Source: Isotricha intestinalis
Lineage: Eukaryota > Ciliophora > Litostomatea > Vestibuliferida > Isotrichidae
Direction: 5' to 3'
Length of the DNA stretch: 19,712 bases
NCBI GenBank assembly: GCA_023807065.1
Contig: JAJJLU010004050.1
Span: 1-19,712, forward strand
A program made the position numbers and the translations under genes. Shown one piece after another: positions 9,491-19,293 of this stretch; positions within the stretch are counted from its first letter, which is position 1; each line of letters opens with the position of its first letter. A model generated the notes under the pieces. The model did no database searches. It was not told the origin of the DNA and saw nothing but the letters and a program-made list of their open reading frames with translations.

Positions 9491-9524
9491 ATTTTTAAAT
9501 TATGAATAGTAAAAAATATAAAAA

Positions 9525-10248
9525 ATGAAATATTTAATATTCTTCTTATTTACATTATCAAAATCTCAATCTTGGGATTATAAAAAATATGGTGATGATT
9601 GGAAAAATAATTTCCCAGAATGTAACTCAAATCAAATATCCCAATAAAAATTGAATCAAAATATTATTTTTTTCCAAAAATGAATAAAAATGTAAAAGGA
9701 AAATTACAATTAATGGAAATATTAAATAATCCACAAAATCCATTAGGTGAATTAATGTTTAATATAAAAAATTATTGAAATGAAAAAAAATAAAAGTTGG
9801 TGAATTTACAAATCTTAATTGTCATTCAATAAGTTTTAAAATTCCAAGGAGAACATATTTTTAATAATAAAAAATATGATCCAGAATTACAAGTTAATTA
9901 TACTGATAATTATAAAGGAGAATTAATTAAAACTTTTGTTTCTATTCCAATATTAAAAGTTAATGATACTATAGAACAAAAATTTACCTGTTGATATTAT
10001 TATTAATGATTTTAAAGATTTTCTTGATGTTTATACTATGATGGATAATGTTTATTATTATAATGGACATTTAAATTATCTTCCTTGTACTAATAATGAT
10101 TATTGGTTTTTTGTTGAGAGAAATTTAATTATTAAAGAAAATGTTTTAAAGAAATTAAAATCTTATTTAAATAATATAAAATGACCCAGATGGAAATAAT
10201 AGAAATGCAAATAATAAAGACAAAAACATAAATTTATTTTGTTATTAA
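9525..10248 (+). CDS. Secreted alpha-carbonic-anhydrase-fold protein, probably inactive
   Basis: The ATG at 9525 gives a signal peptide (MKYLIFFLFTLSKSQ) followed by SWDYKKYGDDWKNNFPEC, the typical N-terminus of mature alpha-carbonic anhydrases. Further on are GEHIFNNKKYDPEL (counterpart of SEHT..G..Y..EL), NVYYYNGHLNYLPCT (counterpart of YYY.GSLTTPPCT), DYWFFVERNLII and DGNNRNAN (counterpart of the NNRP.Q end). About 240 residues, the usual length. The zinc ligands are missing: the H.H pair is replaced in SISFKFQGEH and the third His by Gln in ELQVNY; Thr199 is also lost (HLNYLP). It should therefore lack CO2 hydration, like the vertebrate CA-related proteins, and may act as an extracellular binding domain. 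TGA at 9776-9778 fits Trp. About five frame changes are needed, at A/T runs. Ends TAA 10246-10248. Confidence 0.8.
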
Positions 10249-10418
10249 AATTAATATAAACAAATAATTAACTTTCATTAAAATAATTTAAAAAAAAAAT
10301 AAATAAACAATAAAAATTAAATTTATATAAAAACCATAAATAAATAACATAACTAATCCAAAAAAAACAAAAAAAAAAATAACCTTTCATAAACAAAAAA
10401 AAATAAAAAACTCACTTT

Positions 10419-11683
10419 TTAATCATCATTATCCCCAATCATTTCAATAAAAGACAATCCAGCACATAAAAAACTCGGGCAATAAAAAGGAAAAATTTCA
10501 AAAACCTATTTTTCCTAATTTTAATTCTTCAACAAGATCATCAGAGCAAGCAAAATAAATAAAAATTCCAACAGAAACTCCCATTAAAATTCCTTCAACT
10601 AAAACTATTTGAATTTTTTGATATAATAATCCCAAGTAAATCTCAAAAAGGACAAATAACAGCAAAAATCATAGTCATAATAATATAAATTTTTTTACTT
10701 GTTTTTGCTTTAATAAATGAAATTCCTAATGAAAGTGATGCTGCCCATTTATGAGCTGAAATTGCTAATAAAAGAAATAATATTTCATTTTTTTATCTTC
10801 TATTCCTCATGATAATCCTTCGAAAATTCCATGGAAACCTAATGCGAATAATAATATTAATGGAGTCAATAAATTTTCAAAAATTGAATTAAAATTTTTT
10901 TTCATGGATTTGTTTTAGTGTTAAATCTGGAAGAGATTTTGTTCTTTTTATTGGATTTTTTAACTTTTGGATTTTTGTTTTTGATATGAAGATGTTTTTT
11001 TTTGATTGTATATTATTATTGAGGTTTGTTGTACTGATTTGTTTATTTCTTCTTCTGAGAAACTTGATTCCAGAAAAAGAGAGTTTAATATTCTTTTAAA
11101 TGATATGTTATTTTTATTTTCTAAAATTTTTTTTTCCCTTTTTTTTTTCATTTTTTTTCTTTTTGTTCTCCTTCTTTTCATCTTTTTCTTCTCTTTTTTT
11201 ATCACAATTTTTATTCATTGAATCATTTTCAGAGTCAATTGGTGCCTGAGTATCTTTAACATTTTTTTACTTAATTTCTTTTTTTTTCTCTTTTTCTCAT
11301 CATTATTTCATGATTATGATGATGATTTTTAACTAGAGAATTACCATTAAAAGCAACTCTTTCAACAAAAAGGATTAAAGGATATGAAATAAAAGCTAAA
11401 AAATAAGTTAAAGAACATCTTTTAATTTTTCATATTTTTCAAATTTTTCAGTTGATTCCGGTAATATGTGAAATAATCTAATTCCCAAAAATAAACCTCC
11501 AGCAAAAGAATTAATAAGAATTAAGCATTCTATATTTTTTCGACATGATTATATTAAATATGGAAGTAGGTCAAATATTACTTCAATTATAAGAATTACG
11601 AATAGAGATACTAGTTTTATGGAAATGAAATCTTTATTTTTATTTGTTGCTTCCAAAAATCTCATATCGAATTGTAAGTTCAT
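10419..11683 (-). CDS. ZIP-family (SLC39-like) divalent metal transporter
   Basis: ATG at 11683. TM1 is ISIKLVSLFVILIIEVIFDL; TM2 has the signature INSFAGGLFLGIRLFHILPE; TM3 ends PLILFVERVAF. A long cytosolic loop follows with a His cluster (HHHNH) and a very Lys/Glu-rich stretch, ending KRTKSLPDLTLKQIHE. TM4 carries the metal-site motif ALGFHGIFEGLS.GIED; TM5 is LAISAHKWAASLSLGISF; TM6 is MIFAVICPFEIYLGLLY; TM7-8 is VEGILMGVSVGIFIYFA to SFLCAGLSFIEMIGDNDD. About 420 residues. Family members import Zn2+ or Fe2+ into the cytosol; the His/Glu of TM4 and the His of TM5 are kept. TGA at 10807-10809 lies in EGLS.G, where Trp fits; TAA at 11549-11551 fits Gln. Six or so frame changes are needed. 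Ends TAA at 10419-10421. Confidence 0.88.
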
Positions 11684-12245
11684 TTTTTTGGTATCTTAAG
11701 TTATATTTTTTTAAATTAAATTAATTCAAAAGATTAAGCTACTTAAATATGACATTAAATTCATTTTAATTTGGAAAAAGTCTTTAATTTTAATTAATTA
11801 ATTTAATTAAAAAGTTGTTTAAATTGGTGAATTAGATGATAATGAAGTATATAATTATTTATTTAAAAAATATAATAATTTTATATTTTTTTTAATTATC
11901 ATTGAATGTAAATTCATTTTTTTGATGAATTTTCTAGTTTTTAAATATATTTAAGAGAAAAAATGAATTTTTAAAAAATAATGACTGATATAATAATTAA
12001 AAAATATATATTATTTTGAAAAAAAATCATTTTTTTTAAACTTTTAAGTATGATTTAGTTAAAAATTTTCATATTTTATTATTTACTACAATTAAAATAT
12101 AATTTTCTAATTTTAATTAATCAAATCAAATTTATCATATATTAAATATTGATTAAATATATAATTAAATGATTTTTAAAAAAAATAATTTATAAAATAA
12201 TTAGCAAAAAACAAACAAAATAAAAAATAAATTCATAAAAAAACA
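11684..12245. other. AT-rich spacer between divergent genes
   Basis: About 560 bp between the ZIP start (minus) and the coiled-coil start (plus), so it should hold both upstream regions. It contains A/T runs and repeated TTAATTAA-like strings but no supportable frame, RNA gene or long repeat. Confidence 0.6.
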
Positions 12246-14060
12246 ATGGAACAATCACGTCAAATATCAAACAACATATTAATTGAAATAATGCAAATTT
12301 AAGTTCGTTTTCTTCAACAACAAATTCAAGTAGAGTTCCATTTACATATAGTCCAATGAGAAAAGGTCATTCAACAAATAATCTTCCAATAACTCCAATT
12401 CAAAATAACAACATTAATTTAAATAGACCTTTATCAAATAATCAAATGAATTATTCAACAAAGCTATTTAAATAATTTTGGGAGTGATGTTTATAAAGAA
12501 ATTCAAAATTTAAAAAATTTAATTTCTAAATCATTTCAAAATCAAAGTGAAATACAAGAAAAAATTATTGAATATAATAAAATTTGAACAAGATAAAATT
12601 ATTAGAATTAATAATATTAAATTAAATAAACATGATAGTAAATTAACTGAAATTTTATTAAGTTTTAATAATTATTTACAATTAAATGAAAAATCATCAA
12701 CAATTGTAAATGAAGATCAAAAAAGATTAGAAGAATGTGTTAAAAATTTAGATTTTAATGAATTAAAAGGAAATGTTTATACTTTTAATAAAAATAATGA
12801 AAATAAAATAAATAAATTATTTCATTCTTTAGGAGATTTAAATTTAAAAATGACTGAAATGGGAAAAGAAAATGAACAATATCAAAAATTTACATTAGAT
12901 AAAATTAAAAATGTTCAAAATGAAGAAGTTGAGAGTAGATTACAACAACAAAATGAATTAATTAAGTCAGATGAATCTAAAGAAAAAAGAATTAATACAG
13001 AATTTGCTCAAGTAAAAAAATATGGTTGATATTACTAATAAGAATTTAAATGAAAAAAGTAAATATAGAAAAAAAATGACAAATTTTTTCTTAACACAAT
13101 GAACAAATGACAAAATTAGAAAAAACTCAACTTGAAACAGAGAAAAATTTAATAAGTTGAAATAAAGATTATATGAAAATATTTTATAATTTAATTTCAC
13201 AATCCAATGAAAAATATACTTTAGAATTTAAATCAATTAGAAGTTTACTTGAAGCAGGATTATCAAAAGTAGAAACAAAAATAAGTAATAATAATAAAAT
13301 ATATGATGAAACAAATACAGCTTTAAAAGATAATTTACAAGAATAATAAACACATTTATCAGATTTTGAAAATTTTGTAAAAGAATCAATAAATGGAATA
13401 GAAAAAAATATGAAAAAATCCAAGAATTAAACAAACAATATTTCAACAAACTCGATTTACTATCATCAACATTAGATAATTACATTAAAGAAAATAATGA
13501 ATTAATAGAAACAAAAGAGAAAGAAATTAAAGAATCATTAACAAAAATTTATAAAGAAGAAACAGATATAATTAAAAATAATATTAGAACAAATGATGAT
13601 AATACATCAAAAAAAATAATTGATTTAAATGAAAGAGTTAATAATATTTCTGGAAATATTGCACAAGGTTCTTTAAATAATTTAAAAGGTAATGTTAATA
13701 TTCAAGGAAATTCCGATCCAAATGCAGTTTTAGTAAGAGAATATGTTGAAAGACTTTGTGCTGAAAATTTACAACCTATGCAAGAAATTATGAAAAATAT
13801 TATGAATTAATGCTTATTAATACTATGAATATGAAATTTGAAGAAAGAAAAAAAGAATATTCTCTTGAATGAAAAGAAAATATGGGAAAGATTGTTGAAA
13901 TGATTGAAAAAAAATGACTTATTTTGATAGCCAGTTAGATATGAAATTTAAGGAACATAATAATATTATTGATGGGAGAGTTCAACAATATATTATTGAA
14001 AGTGAAAAAAGAATTGAAGAGAATATTAAGAAAATTAAGAATGAAATTATAAAAAATTAA
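12246..14060 (+). CDS. Long coiled-coil protein with a Ser/Asn-rich head
   Basis: ATG at 12246 (MEQSRQISNNILI). The head is Ser/Thr/Asn-rich with basic residues (SSRVPFTYSPMRKGHSTNNL). From about residue 80 onward it is nearly all charged helix with heptad spacing (KINKLFHSLGDLNLKMTEMG; LEFKSIRSLLEAGLSKVETK). A more conserved-looking patch near the end is NIQGNSDPNAVLVREYVERL. It ends EIIKN TAA at 14058-14060, about 600 residues. A non-helical head plus long coiled coil is the build of striated-fibre assemblin-like and basal-body or cortical cytoskeletal proteins, but I cannot assign a family. TAA TAA at 13344-13349 between DNLQE and THLSDF fits Gln-Gln. TGA at 13158-13160 and 13870-13872 fits Trp. 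About seven one-base frame changes are needed. Confidence 0.72.
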
Positions 14061-14220
14061 ATTTTTATTATTTTATATTCTTTTAAATAATTTTAAAATT
14101 TATAAATTTTATTTCTAATTAAGTATATGTTTGAAAATTTTTATATATTATAAATAAAATTTTTCTATTTAATATTTTAATTTTTTTGAGCTTCTTTAAA
14201 AAAAATGTAATCTTCAATTT

Positions 14221-15149
14221 TTAAGAAGAATTATTCCCATTTTCTTTGCTTATATTATTTTCTTCCATATCATTTTTAATATCTTGTTGACGCAACTCAT
14301 TTTTGTCTATTTTGTTCTTTTATTTTATTTGATGAGTTATTAAAATTATTTGAATTATGTTAAACAGAAAATTTATTCTTGAATTCATCATTTAAATCCT
14401 TAATCCTAAAATATAATTTATTAGAATTATTTGTAAAATCTAGGATTTTTGAATCATATTGAATTGTAATATTCCCTTTTTTAAAAGGTATTTCCCAATA
14501 AATAATATATTCTACCTTCATCTTCTTTATATATATAAATATTCAACATTAATTTCTTTTTTCAATAAACTAATTCTCATTTTCAATATCAATAATTTTT
14601 CTTTTAATTATTTCAATTTCATTAGGAAGATCATTTGTTAAATTTGATAAATTATTTTCTAAATGTTGAAATCATCATTTTTAAAAAAATTTATGGTTTT
14701 CTTCTTATAGTAATTCTCTAAATTATTTTTAATATATTCTTGAAGATATTTTATGAATTTTAAAATTTTATTATTAGAAGAATTAACACATTCGTTTAAT
14801 ATATCATTCATCTTCCCTTCAAACTGATATTTTATTAATTTCAAATAAAAATGTTTAAGAATATTATTAATTATCTTAGATGATTTAGTTTCATTTAAAT
14901 ATTAATTAAATCATTGAAAAAATCATAAAACAAATAAATATTAATATTTATTTTTTTATTTGGAATGTCTTTAACAGTTAAATTAAGCCAACCATTATCT
15001 AATTTTTTGTTTTCTCCATCTTTTAATAAATCTTTAATTTTTTTCTTCACCTCTCGTGATATTTCATAAATATATATAATATTAACAATTAGATAAAAAT
15101 TAATCAAAAAAATAAAATTTATTATTGTGTATAAAAATTTAATATCCAT
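14221..15149 (-). CDS. Signal-anchored protein with a helical and Asn-rich tail
   Basis: ATG at 15149 gives an N-terminal membrane segment (IINFIFLINFYLIVNIIYIY), likely an uncleaved anchor or signal peptide. Then come a basic helical part (ISREVKKKIKDLLKDGENKK), a long helical region (FEGKMNDILNECVNSS; LPNEIEIIKRKIIDIE), a short beta-like patch (VEYLYIYKEDEGRIYYLLGN; GNITIQYDSKILDFTNN) and a charged, Asn-rich end (ENNISKENGNNSS TAA). About 305 residues. In-frame TAA at 14360-14362 (KFSV.HNSNN) fits Gln. About five frame changes are needed. Only 55 bp separate its start from the divergent WD40-like gene. No family recognised. Confidence 0.6.
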
Positions 15150-15204
15150 TCATTCAATTTATTTATTCCAAAAATTACAATGAAAATTTAATAGTTTTAT
15201 ATTA

Positions 15205-15569
15205 ATGTTAATTAATAATAATAGTATTGAAATAAAACAAGAACAAAACAAAATAAATATAATCTTTATTTCTCCATATTTAAACACTCATAATGTAGAA
15301 TTAATATTAAATAAAATATAAAATATCATAAAGAAAATAATAAAAAAAAATTGAATCAAATTAGCTTAATTAAACCACATAATAAAGCAATTAACCAAGT
15401 TTCAATATTTCCTAATGAAAATATTATTTCAGTTTCAAGTGATCAATCAATTAATATTTATAATCCAAATTTAATTATAATACAAAGAATAATTGATGCT
15501 CATGATAAATATATTATAGTTTTATGTGTAAAAGATGAAAATAATAAAACAATTAATATTTTAAATTAA
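15205..15569 (+). CDS. WD40-like stub protein
   Basis: ATG at 15205 (MLINNNSIEIKQEQ) leads to NIIFISPYLNTHNVELILNK, a TAA at 15319-15321 (Gln fits) and, after one frame change in an A run near 15345, PHNKAINQVSIFPNENIISV followed by SSDQSINIYNPN and IIDAHDKYIIVLCV. 'H...I..V...P....I.S.S.D.SI.IY' is the pattern of one WD40 blade, and DAHDKYI begins a second. It ends at TAA 15567-15569 after about 121 codons, far short of the 6-8 blades of a propeller. It could be a truncated gene, a domain that pairs with another chain, or the 5' part of a gene broken by the sequence. Confidence 0.5.
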
Positions 15570-15715
15570 TTTTTTATTCCAAATACATAAATTAAAAAAT
15601 ATAAACAATTAATTTAACATTTTTAAATAAATTTTGAATTAAATTAATTTTTTATTCATTCTTTTATTTAATTAAATTAAAAATCATTTATTTTAATTGA
15701 AGGATTTAACTTTTT

Positions 15716-17608
15716 TTAAATACAAATGCAACACTTCAATTCCTTATTCAAAAATTTATTTAAATAAAATAATATAAGAATTATCCCACACCCAGAAAAA
15801 ATAATTTGTAACAAATAAGATTTAAAAGAGGAACAATATCTATCAACAAGTCGAAAAATTAAATGTGCTAATGATACAATTCCTGAAAGTGAAATATATT
15901 CAACTTCTTGTAAAGAATAATAATCATAAAGAAAGAAATTTATAGAACCTGTTAATATAATAGAGATATAAACTGTGATTGGTTCACATTCTTTCATTCT
16001 AAAAAAAATAATTGATATAATTAAAACAATCAAGGAATCAACTAATATAAAAATTAAAATAAATTTTTCGAATAATTTGTTGTTTTTATTTTTATTATCA
16101 TTGTCTTCTTTATTAGAGCAACAACAATCAAAAATTATGTTGATGAAAAAATATAAAATAAAAGTAATTAAAAAATTAAGTATTAAAAGAGCTTTATCTT
16201 TTGTTGTATTATTATAATCAGTCTTAAATTTTAATTTTTGCATTCTTACACATAAATTAATAAAAAGTATAAAAATTATTTTAGTATCAGTTAGAATTGA
16301 TATAATATATTTATTTAGTCCTTTTACTGTTATAAATGAATATATTGTCTTTGTTTTAACAAAAATATTTCCTGCTAAATAGTTTATTTCTGAATCATCA
16401 TTGTCTATATTATTATTATTTTCATTATTTAAATTAACATTTTGCTCTTTTTTTTTACAGCAACAATAATAAAAACATTCTTTGAACAATTTTTTGAAAA
16501 GATATAAAATACAAATAATTGAAGGAATAATAAATAAAAAAATTTCTAACGTAAGTAATTTAGTGATTGTGTTACATTCTAGTAATTCAACTAATTTATA
16601 ATCACATAAATTTTTTAAAACAACAGATATTCCCATAATAACATTAATACAAACACGTAGACATATTATATTCTCTATTTCAGTGATATTATTATTTTTA
16701 ATATACTCATTCAAAATTTTATGAGGTAAAAGAGAAATAAATCCTGCAAAAAGATAAATAAAAATATAAGGAATAATAAAATAAAAAATTAATTCTAAAA
16801 TACCATAATTATCATCTTTTTCTTTTTTCATATCTTCTTCATCTAAATAATCGTGAGATAGAAAAGATAAAAATAGAAGAAATATTAATAAAACTGATAT
16901 TAAATAAACTTTTGCTGTTTCTAAATTACTTCCATTTTTAAATAAATTAATAACATATAATGAAAGAAATGAAAACATATAATTAAAATTAATTTGTGAA
17001 GAATCATGAAAATTAGAATCAGTCAAAAAATAATAAAATGTTTGAATATTATTATAATCATCATAATGACCTATAAATGAACGTTTGATAGATCTATATA
17101 TTTCCTTTAATATAGCCGAAGAAATTAAACCAATCGCAGAAAGAGAAAAATAATGAAATAAACTAAAAATATATAGACATGTTATAAAACATAAATCCAT
17201 TTTATTTTCCTTATTATTATTTAATTCATCTTTTCTATTATTTAAATTTTCAATTTCTTTTGATTTTTTACTAATCAATTGGAGTCTTTCATCATCATTA
17301 TTATTATCCCAGCGGCAACGAATCCAATATTTACAATTCAAATAAAAGCAATAACTACAGCAATATTTTTCGCAACATTCACATTTTTTACATTCACAAT
17401 TATTATAAATATCAATTTTTTTATATACATCAATTTGAGAATCCTTTAAATCTTTATATATTTTATTTAATTCTTTATTTTGTTCCATAATACTATCTGA
17501 TATTGTTTTTATTTTTTCTTTAAACTTATCACTATTTTCAATCAAAGATTGTTTATCATCTATATCATCATTTATTCCATCATTTGGAAGAATAGGTTGA
17601 GTTGACAT
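15716..17608 (-). CDS. Polytopic membrane protein with a Cys-rich cytosolic module
   Basis: This is the only long uninterrupted frame (630 codons, ATG 17608, TAA 15716-15718). Residues 1-70 are acidic/helical (IMEQNKELNKIYKDLKDSQI). A Cys cluster at residues 71-98 holds ten Cys (CECKKCECCEKYCCSYC) and may bind metal or be palmitoylated. A short helical linker follows, then about ten hydrophobic segments from residue 138 to the end, including a loop CCCKKKEQNVNLNNE and a second CCC after a membrane span. The C-terminus ends CCICI, a plausible lipidation site. I do not recognise the family; topology suggests a transporter, channel or scramblase-like protein. All eleven Gln are CAA/CAG and both Trp are TGG, and no frame change is needed, unlike every neighbour. 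Confidence 0.9.
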   Translation of the reverse strand: MSTQPILPNDGINDDIDDKQSLIENSDKFKEKIKTISDSIMEQNKELNKIYKDLKDSQIDVYKKIDIYNNCECKKCECCEKYCCSYCFYLNCKYWIRCRWDNNNDDERLQLISKKSKEIENLNNRKDELNNNKENKMDLCFITCLYIFSLFHYFSLSAIGLISSAILKEIYRSIKRSFIGHYDDYNNIQTFYYFLTDSNFHDSSQINFNYMFSFLSLYVINLFKNGSNLETAKVYLISVLLIFLLFLSFLSHDYLDEEDMKKEKDDNYGILELIFYFIIPYIFIYLFAGFISLLPHKILNEYIKNNNITEIENIICLRVCINVIMGISVVLKNLCDYKLVELLECNTITKLLTLEIFLFIIPSIICILYLFKKLFKECFYYCCCKKKEQNVNLNNENNNNIDNDDSEINYLAGNIFVKTKTIYSFITVKGLNKYIISILTDTKIIFILFINLCVRMQKLKFKTDYNNTTKDKALLILNFLITFILYFFINIIFDCCCSNKEDNDNKNKNNKLFEKFILIFILVDSLIVLIISIIFFRMKECEPITVYISIILTGSINFFLYDYYSLQEVEYISLSGIVSLAHLIFRLVDRYCSSFKSYLLQIIFSGCGIILILFYLNKFLNKELKCCICI

Positions 17609-17700
17609 TAAATAAAAATGTGAAAAATAAATTAAAATAGTTTATAAAATAGTATATTTATAAAACAAATAAAATAATATATACATTTTTGTTAGTTAGT

Positions 17701-17735
17701 TAAAGTTCGGAAAGCCGGTTCATATCTAATAATTA
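17701..17735. other. GC-richer islet with a small stem
   Basis: GTTCGGAAAGCCGGTTCAT stands out from the surrounding DNA. TCGG-AAAG-CCGG can form a 4-bp stem (one G-T pair) with a purine tetraloop. GGTTCATATCT loosely resembles a Pol III B box, but no cloverleaf can be drawn. It lies about 100 bp 5' of the membrane-protein start. Confidence 0.35.
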
Positions 17736-18205
17736 AATCAAAAAAAAGAAACCCAAGCTTTATAGTTTATTCATCTTTTTTATTTTTAGTTTCTCAAATT
17801 TGGAATATAAATCTTTAATAAATGTTTTCATTAATTTTAATCCTTTATTATCTATTTTTTTTGAAAAATATAATGCTCAAAAAAATAAATTATTAATCTA
17901 GGAACTTTTAATATTAAAAAATATCAAATAATATATTTAAAATAGATTTTAAAAAATTTTGGAAAATCATTGACTAATAAAAAAATTTTTCGTTTGAACA
18001 AAATTTATTAAAATAACACTCACATCAACACTTTTTTTAAATTTTTTAGGTTATATACCATTAAATATTCTAAAAAAAGATTCAATAAAAATTCATCTTT
18101 AAGCTTTTTAAATCATATATAAATTAATTAAAAATAAATTTATATAAAAATATTTAAAGAAATTAATAAAGATTTAAATCAAAATTTTGAATTAAAAACT
18201 CATAT

Positions 18206-18289
18206 AAAAGATTTTCTCCTTCTATATTGTTTTTTTAAACATTCATCAAAAGGAGAACCAATATTTTGTCTTATTTAGAGATTGATAAA
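18206..18289 (+). pseudogene. Deleted, diverged copy of part of the 8002-8721 gene
   Basis: The segment repeats 8416-8555 in order: AAAAGATTTTCTCCTTCT, then a stretch matching the KH.LKGE region but reading CAT TCA TCA AAA GG, then TTTTGTCTTATTTAGAGATT. About 55 bp of the interior is missing. There is no open flanking frame. It looks like a relic of a duplication, or a conserved exon of a decayed paralogue. Confidence 0.65.
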
Positions 18290-18419
18290 TAATTATTTTA
18301 TAGATTATTTTTCTAAAAAATAATGATTTAAAACAAAGGATTTTTCCTTTATTATTATATATTTAATTAATTATATTCTTAAAAAAAATTCTTTCATAAA
18401 CAAATAAACATTATACTTA

Positions 18420-19293
18420 AAAGAACAAAAAAAAATAACCAAAAAAAAGAATGTCTATAATTGTATTTCCAACTTTTTGACTATCAACATCAATTATTTT
18501 TGGTTTAGCTCCAATTCATCCAGTTCCAATATTATTATAATTTTGATTATTCAAATTCATATTATTATTATTATTAATATTTTTATTTTTGTTACTCATA
18601 TTTTTATTATTTTGATTTTTCATTTGTTCTTCAACCATTTGTTAGAAAGGAATATTACTCTTTTATTATCAATTGGATTTTCTAATTGATATCCATTATT
18701 TATATTATTTCTAATAAGATAAAGATCTTCAACTGCATCCATTTCATTATTAATTTATTGATATTTATTTTCTTTTCTTCCAAGGAAATAATCTGAGGTT
18801 CATTAAATTTTTGAGTATTATATGTTGGTTCATTTAAATTATTATTATTATTATACTCATTTTGTTCTCTTATTCATTTCATTTACATTTACTCCTCAAT
18901 CAAAATCATCATTTTCAATAGCAATTTTTTTTCTTTCTTCTAATTTAATTATACTTTGACTAACACTTTTCAAACTATCAATAGCAACTTTAATTCTTTT
19001 ATCTTCATCAAAATCTTCAAATTCAACAGATTTTTGTTTAGTTTTATATAGTTATTAAATTATTCATATTATTTTGAATTTAATTATTACTTTATTGTCT
19101 TTATTAGTTTCACTTATAATAATATTCTCTTCTTTATATTTAAAAGATTATTTTTCAATATTAGTTAATATTTGATTTGTGTTTAATACACTATTAATTT
19201 TAGAATCATTTTCTTTTTGTTTTATTAAAAGATTTTCACTTGAAAAACCCTAAAATTTTTTATGCATTATTTGTCTTTTTTTTCAGTAACCAT
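18420..19293 (-). CDS. Asn-rich unknown protein
   Basis: ATG at 19293 (MVTEKKDK). The readable protein has a charged N-terminal part (SENLLIKQKENDSKINSVLN), a helical core (KRIKVAIDSLKSVSQSIIKL, then EERKKIAIENDDFD), an acidic segment (MDAVEDLYLIRNNINNGYQL), an Asn-rich linker (KNMSNKNKNINNNNN) and a conserved-looking end (IGAKPKIIDVDSQKVGNTII), possibly followed by a short hydrophobic tail. In-frame TGA at 18896-18898 (DDFD.GVNVNEM) and 18516-18518 (IGTG.IGAKPK) fits Trp. Several TAA fit Gln, for example between VIPF and QMVEEQ. Five or more frame changes are needed, and the exact 3' end (near 18420) is not resolved. No family recognised. Confidence 0.55.

Larger units (their letters stand above)
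17609..18419. other. AT-rich intergenic region
   Basis: Upstream of the polytopic membrane-protein gene. It holds a short GC-richer islet (17701-17735) and a degenerate repeat (18206-18289). The minus strand of 17770-18110 reads as one frame only if many stop codons are accepted, at about the density expected by chance, so I do not call a gene there. Confidence 0.55.

Noticed and set aside
10440..10640. TGA codons in the 3' part of the ZIP gene as evidence for UGA=Trp
   Set aside because: Removing one T from adjacent T runs gives a better ZIP ending (CPFEIYLG, GFEIFPF), so these TGAs are frame artefacts and were not counted.
11006..11221. Plus-strand frame rich in Phe/Leu/Ser
   Set aside because: It is the complement of the Lys/Glu-rich cytosolic loop of the ZIP transporter.
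12967..13449. Minus-strand Phe/Leu/Ile-rich frames
   Set aside because: They are antisense shadows of the Lys/Glu/Asn-rich coiled-coil gene.
17690..17760. tRNA gene suggested by GGTTCATATC (B-box-like)
   Set aside because: No A box at the right distance and no acceptor or anticodon stem can be drawn.
17770..18110. Minus-strand frame readable for about 115 codons if TAA/TAG=Gln and TGA=Trp
   Set aside because: It contains about one stop codon per seven codons, close to chance for such AT-rich DNA. The supported genes have only one or two per hundred.
18330..18350. AAAGGA-TTTT-TCCTTT inverted repeat
   Set aside because: Six-base arms in low-complexity DNA are expected by chance.
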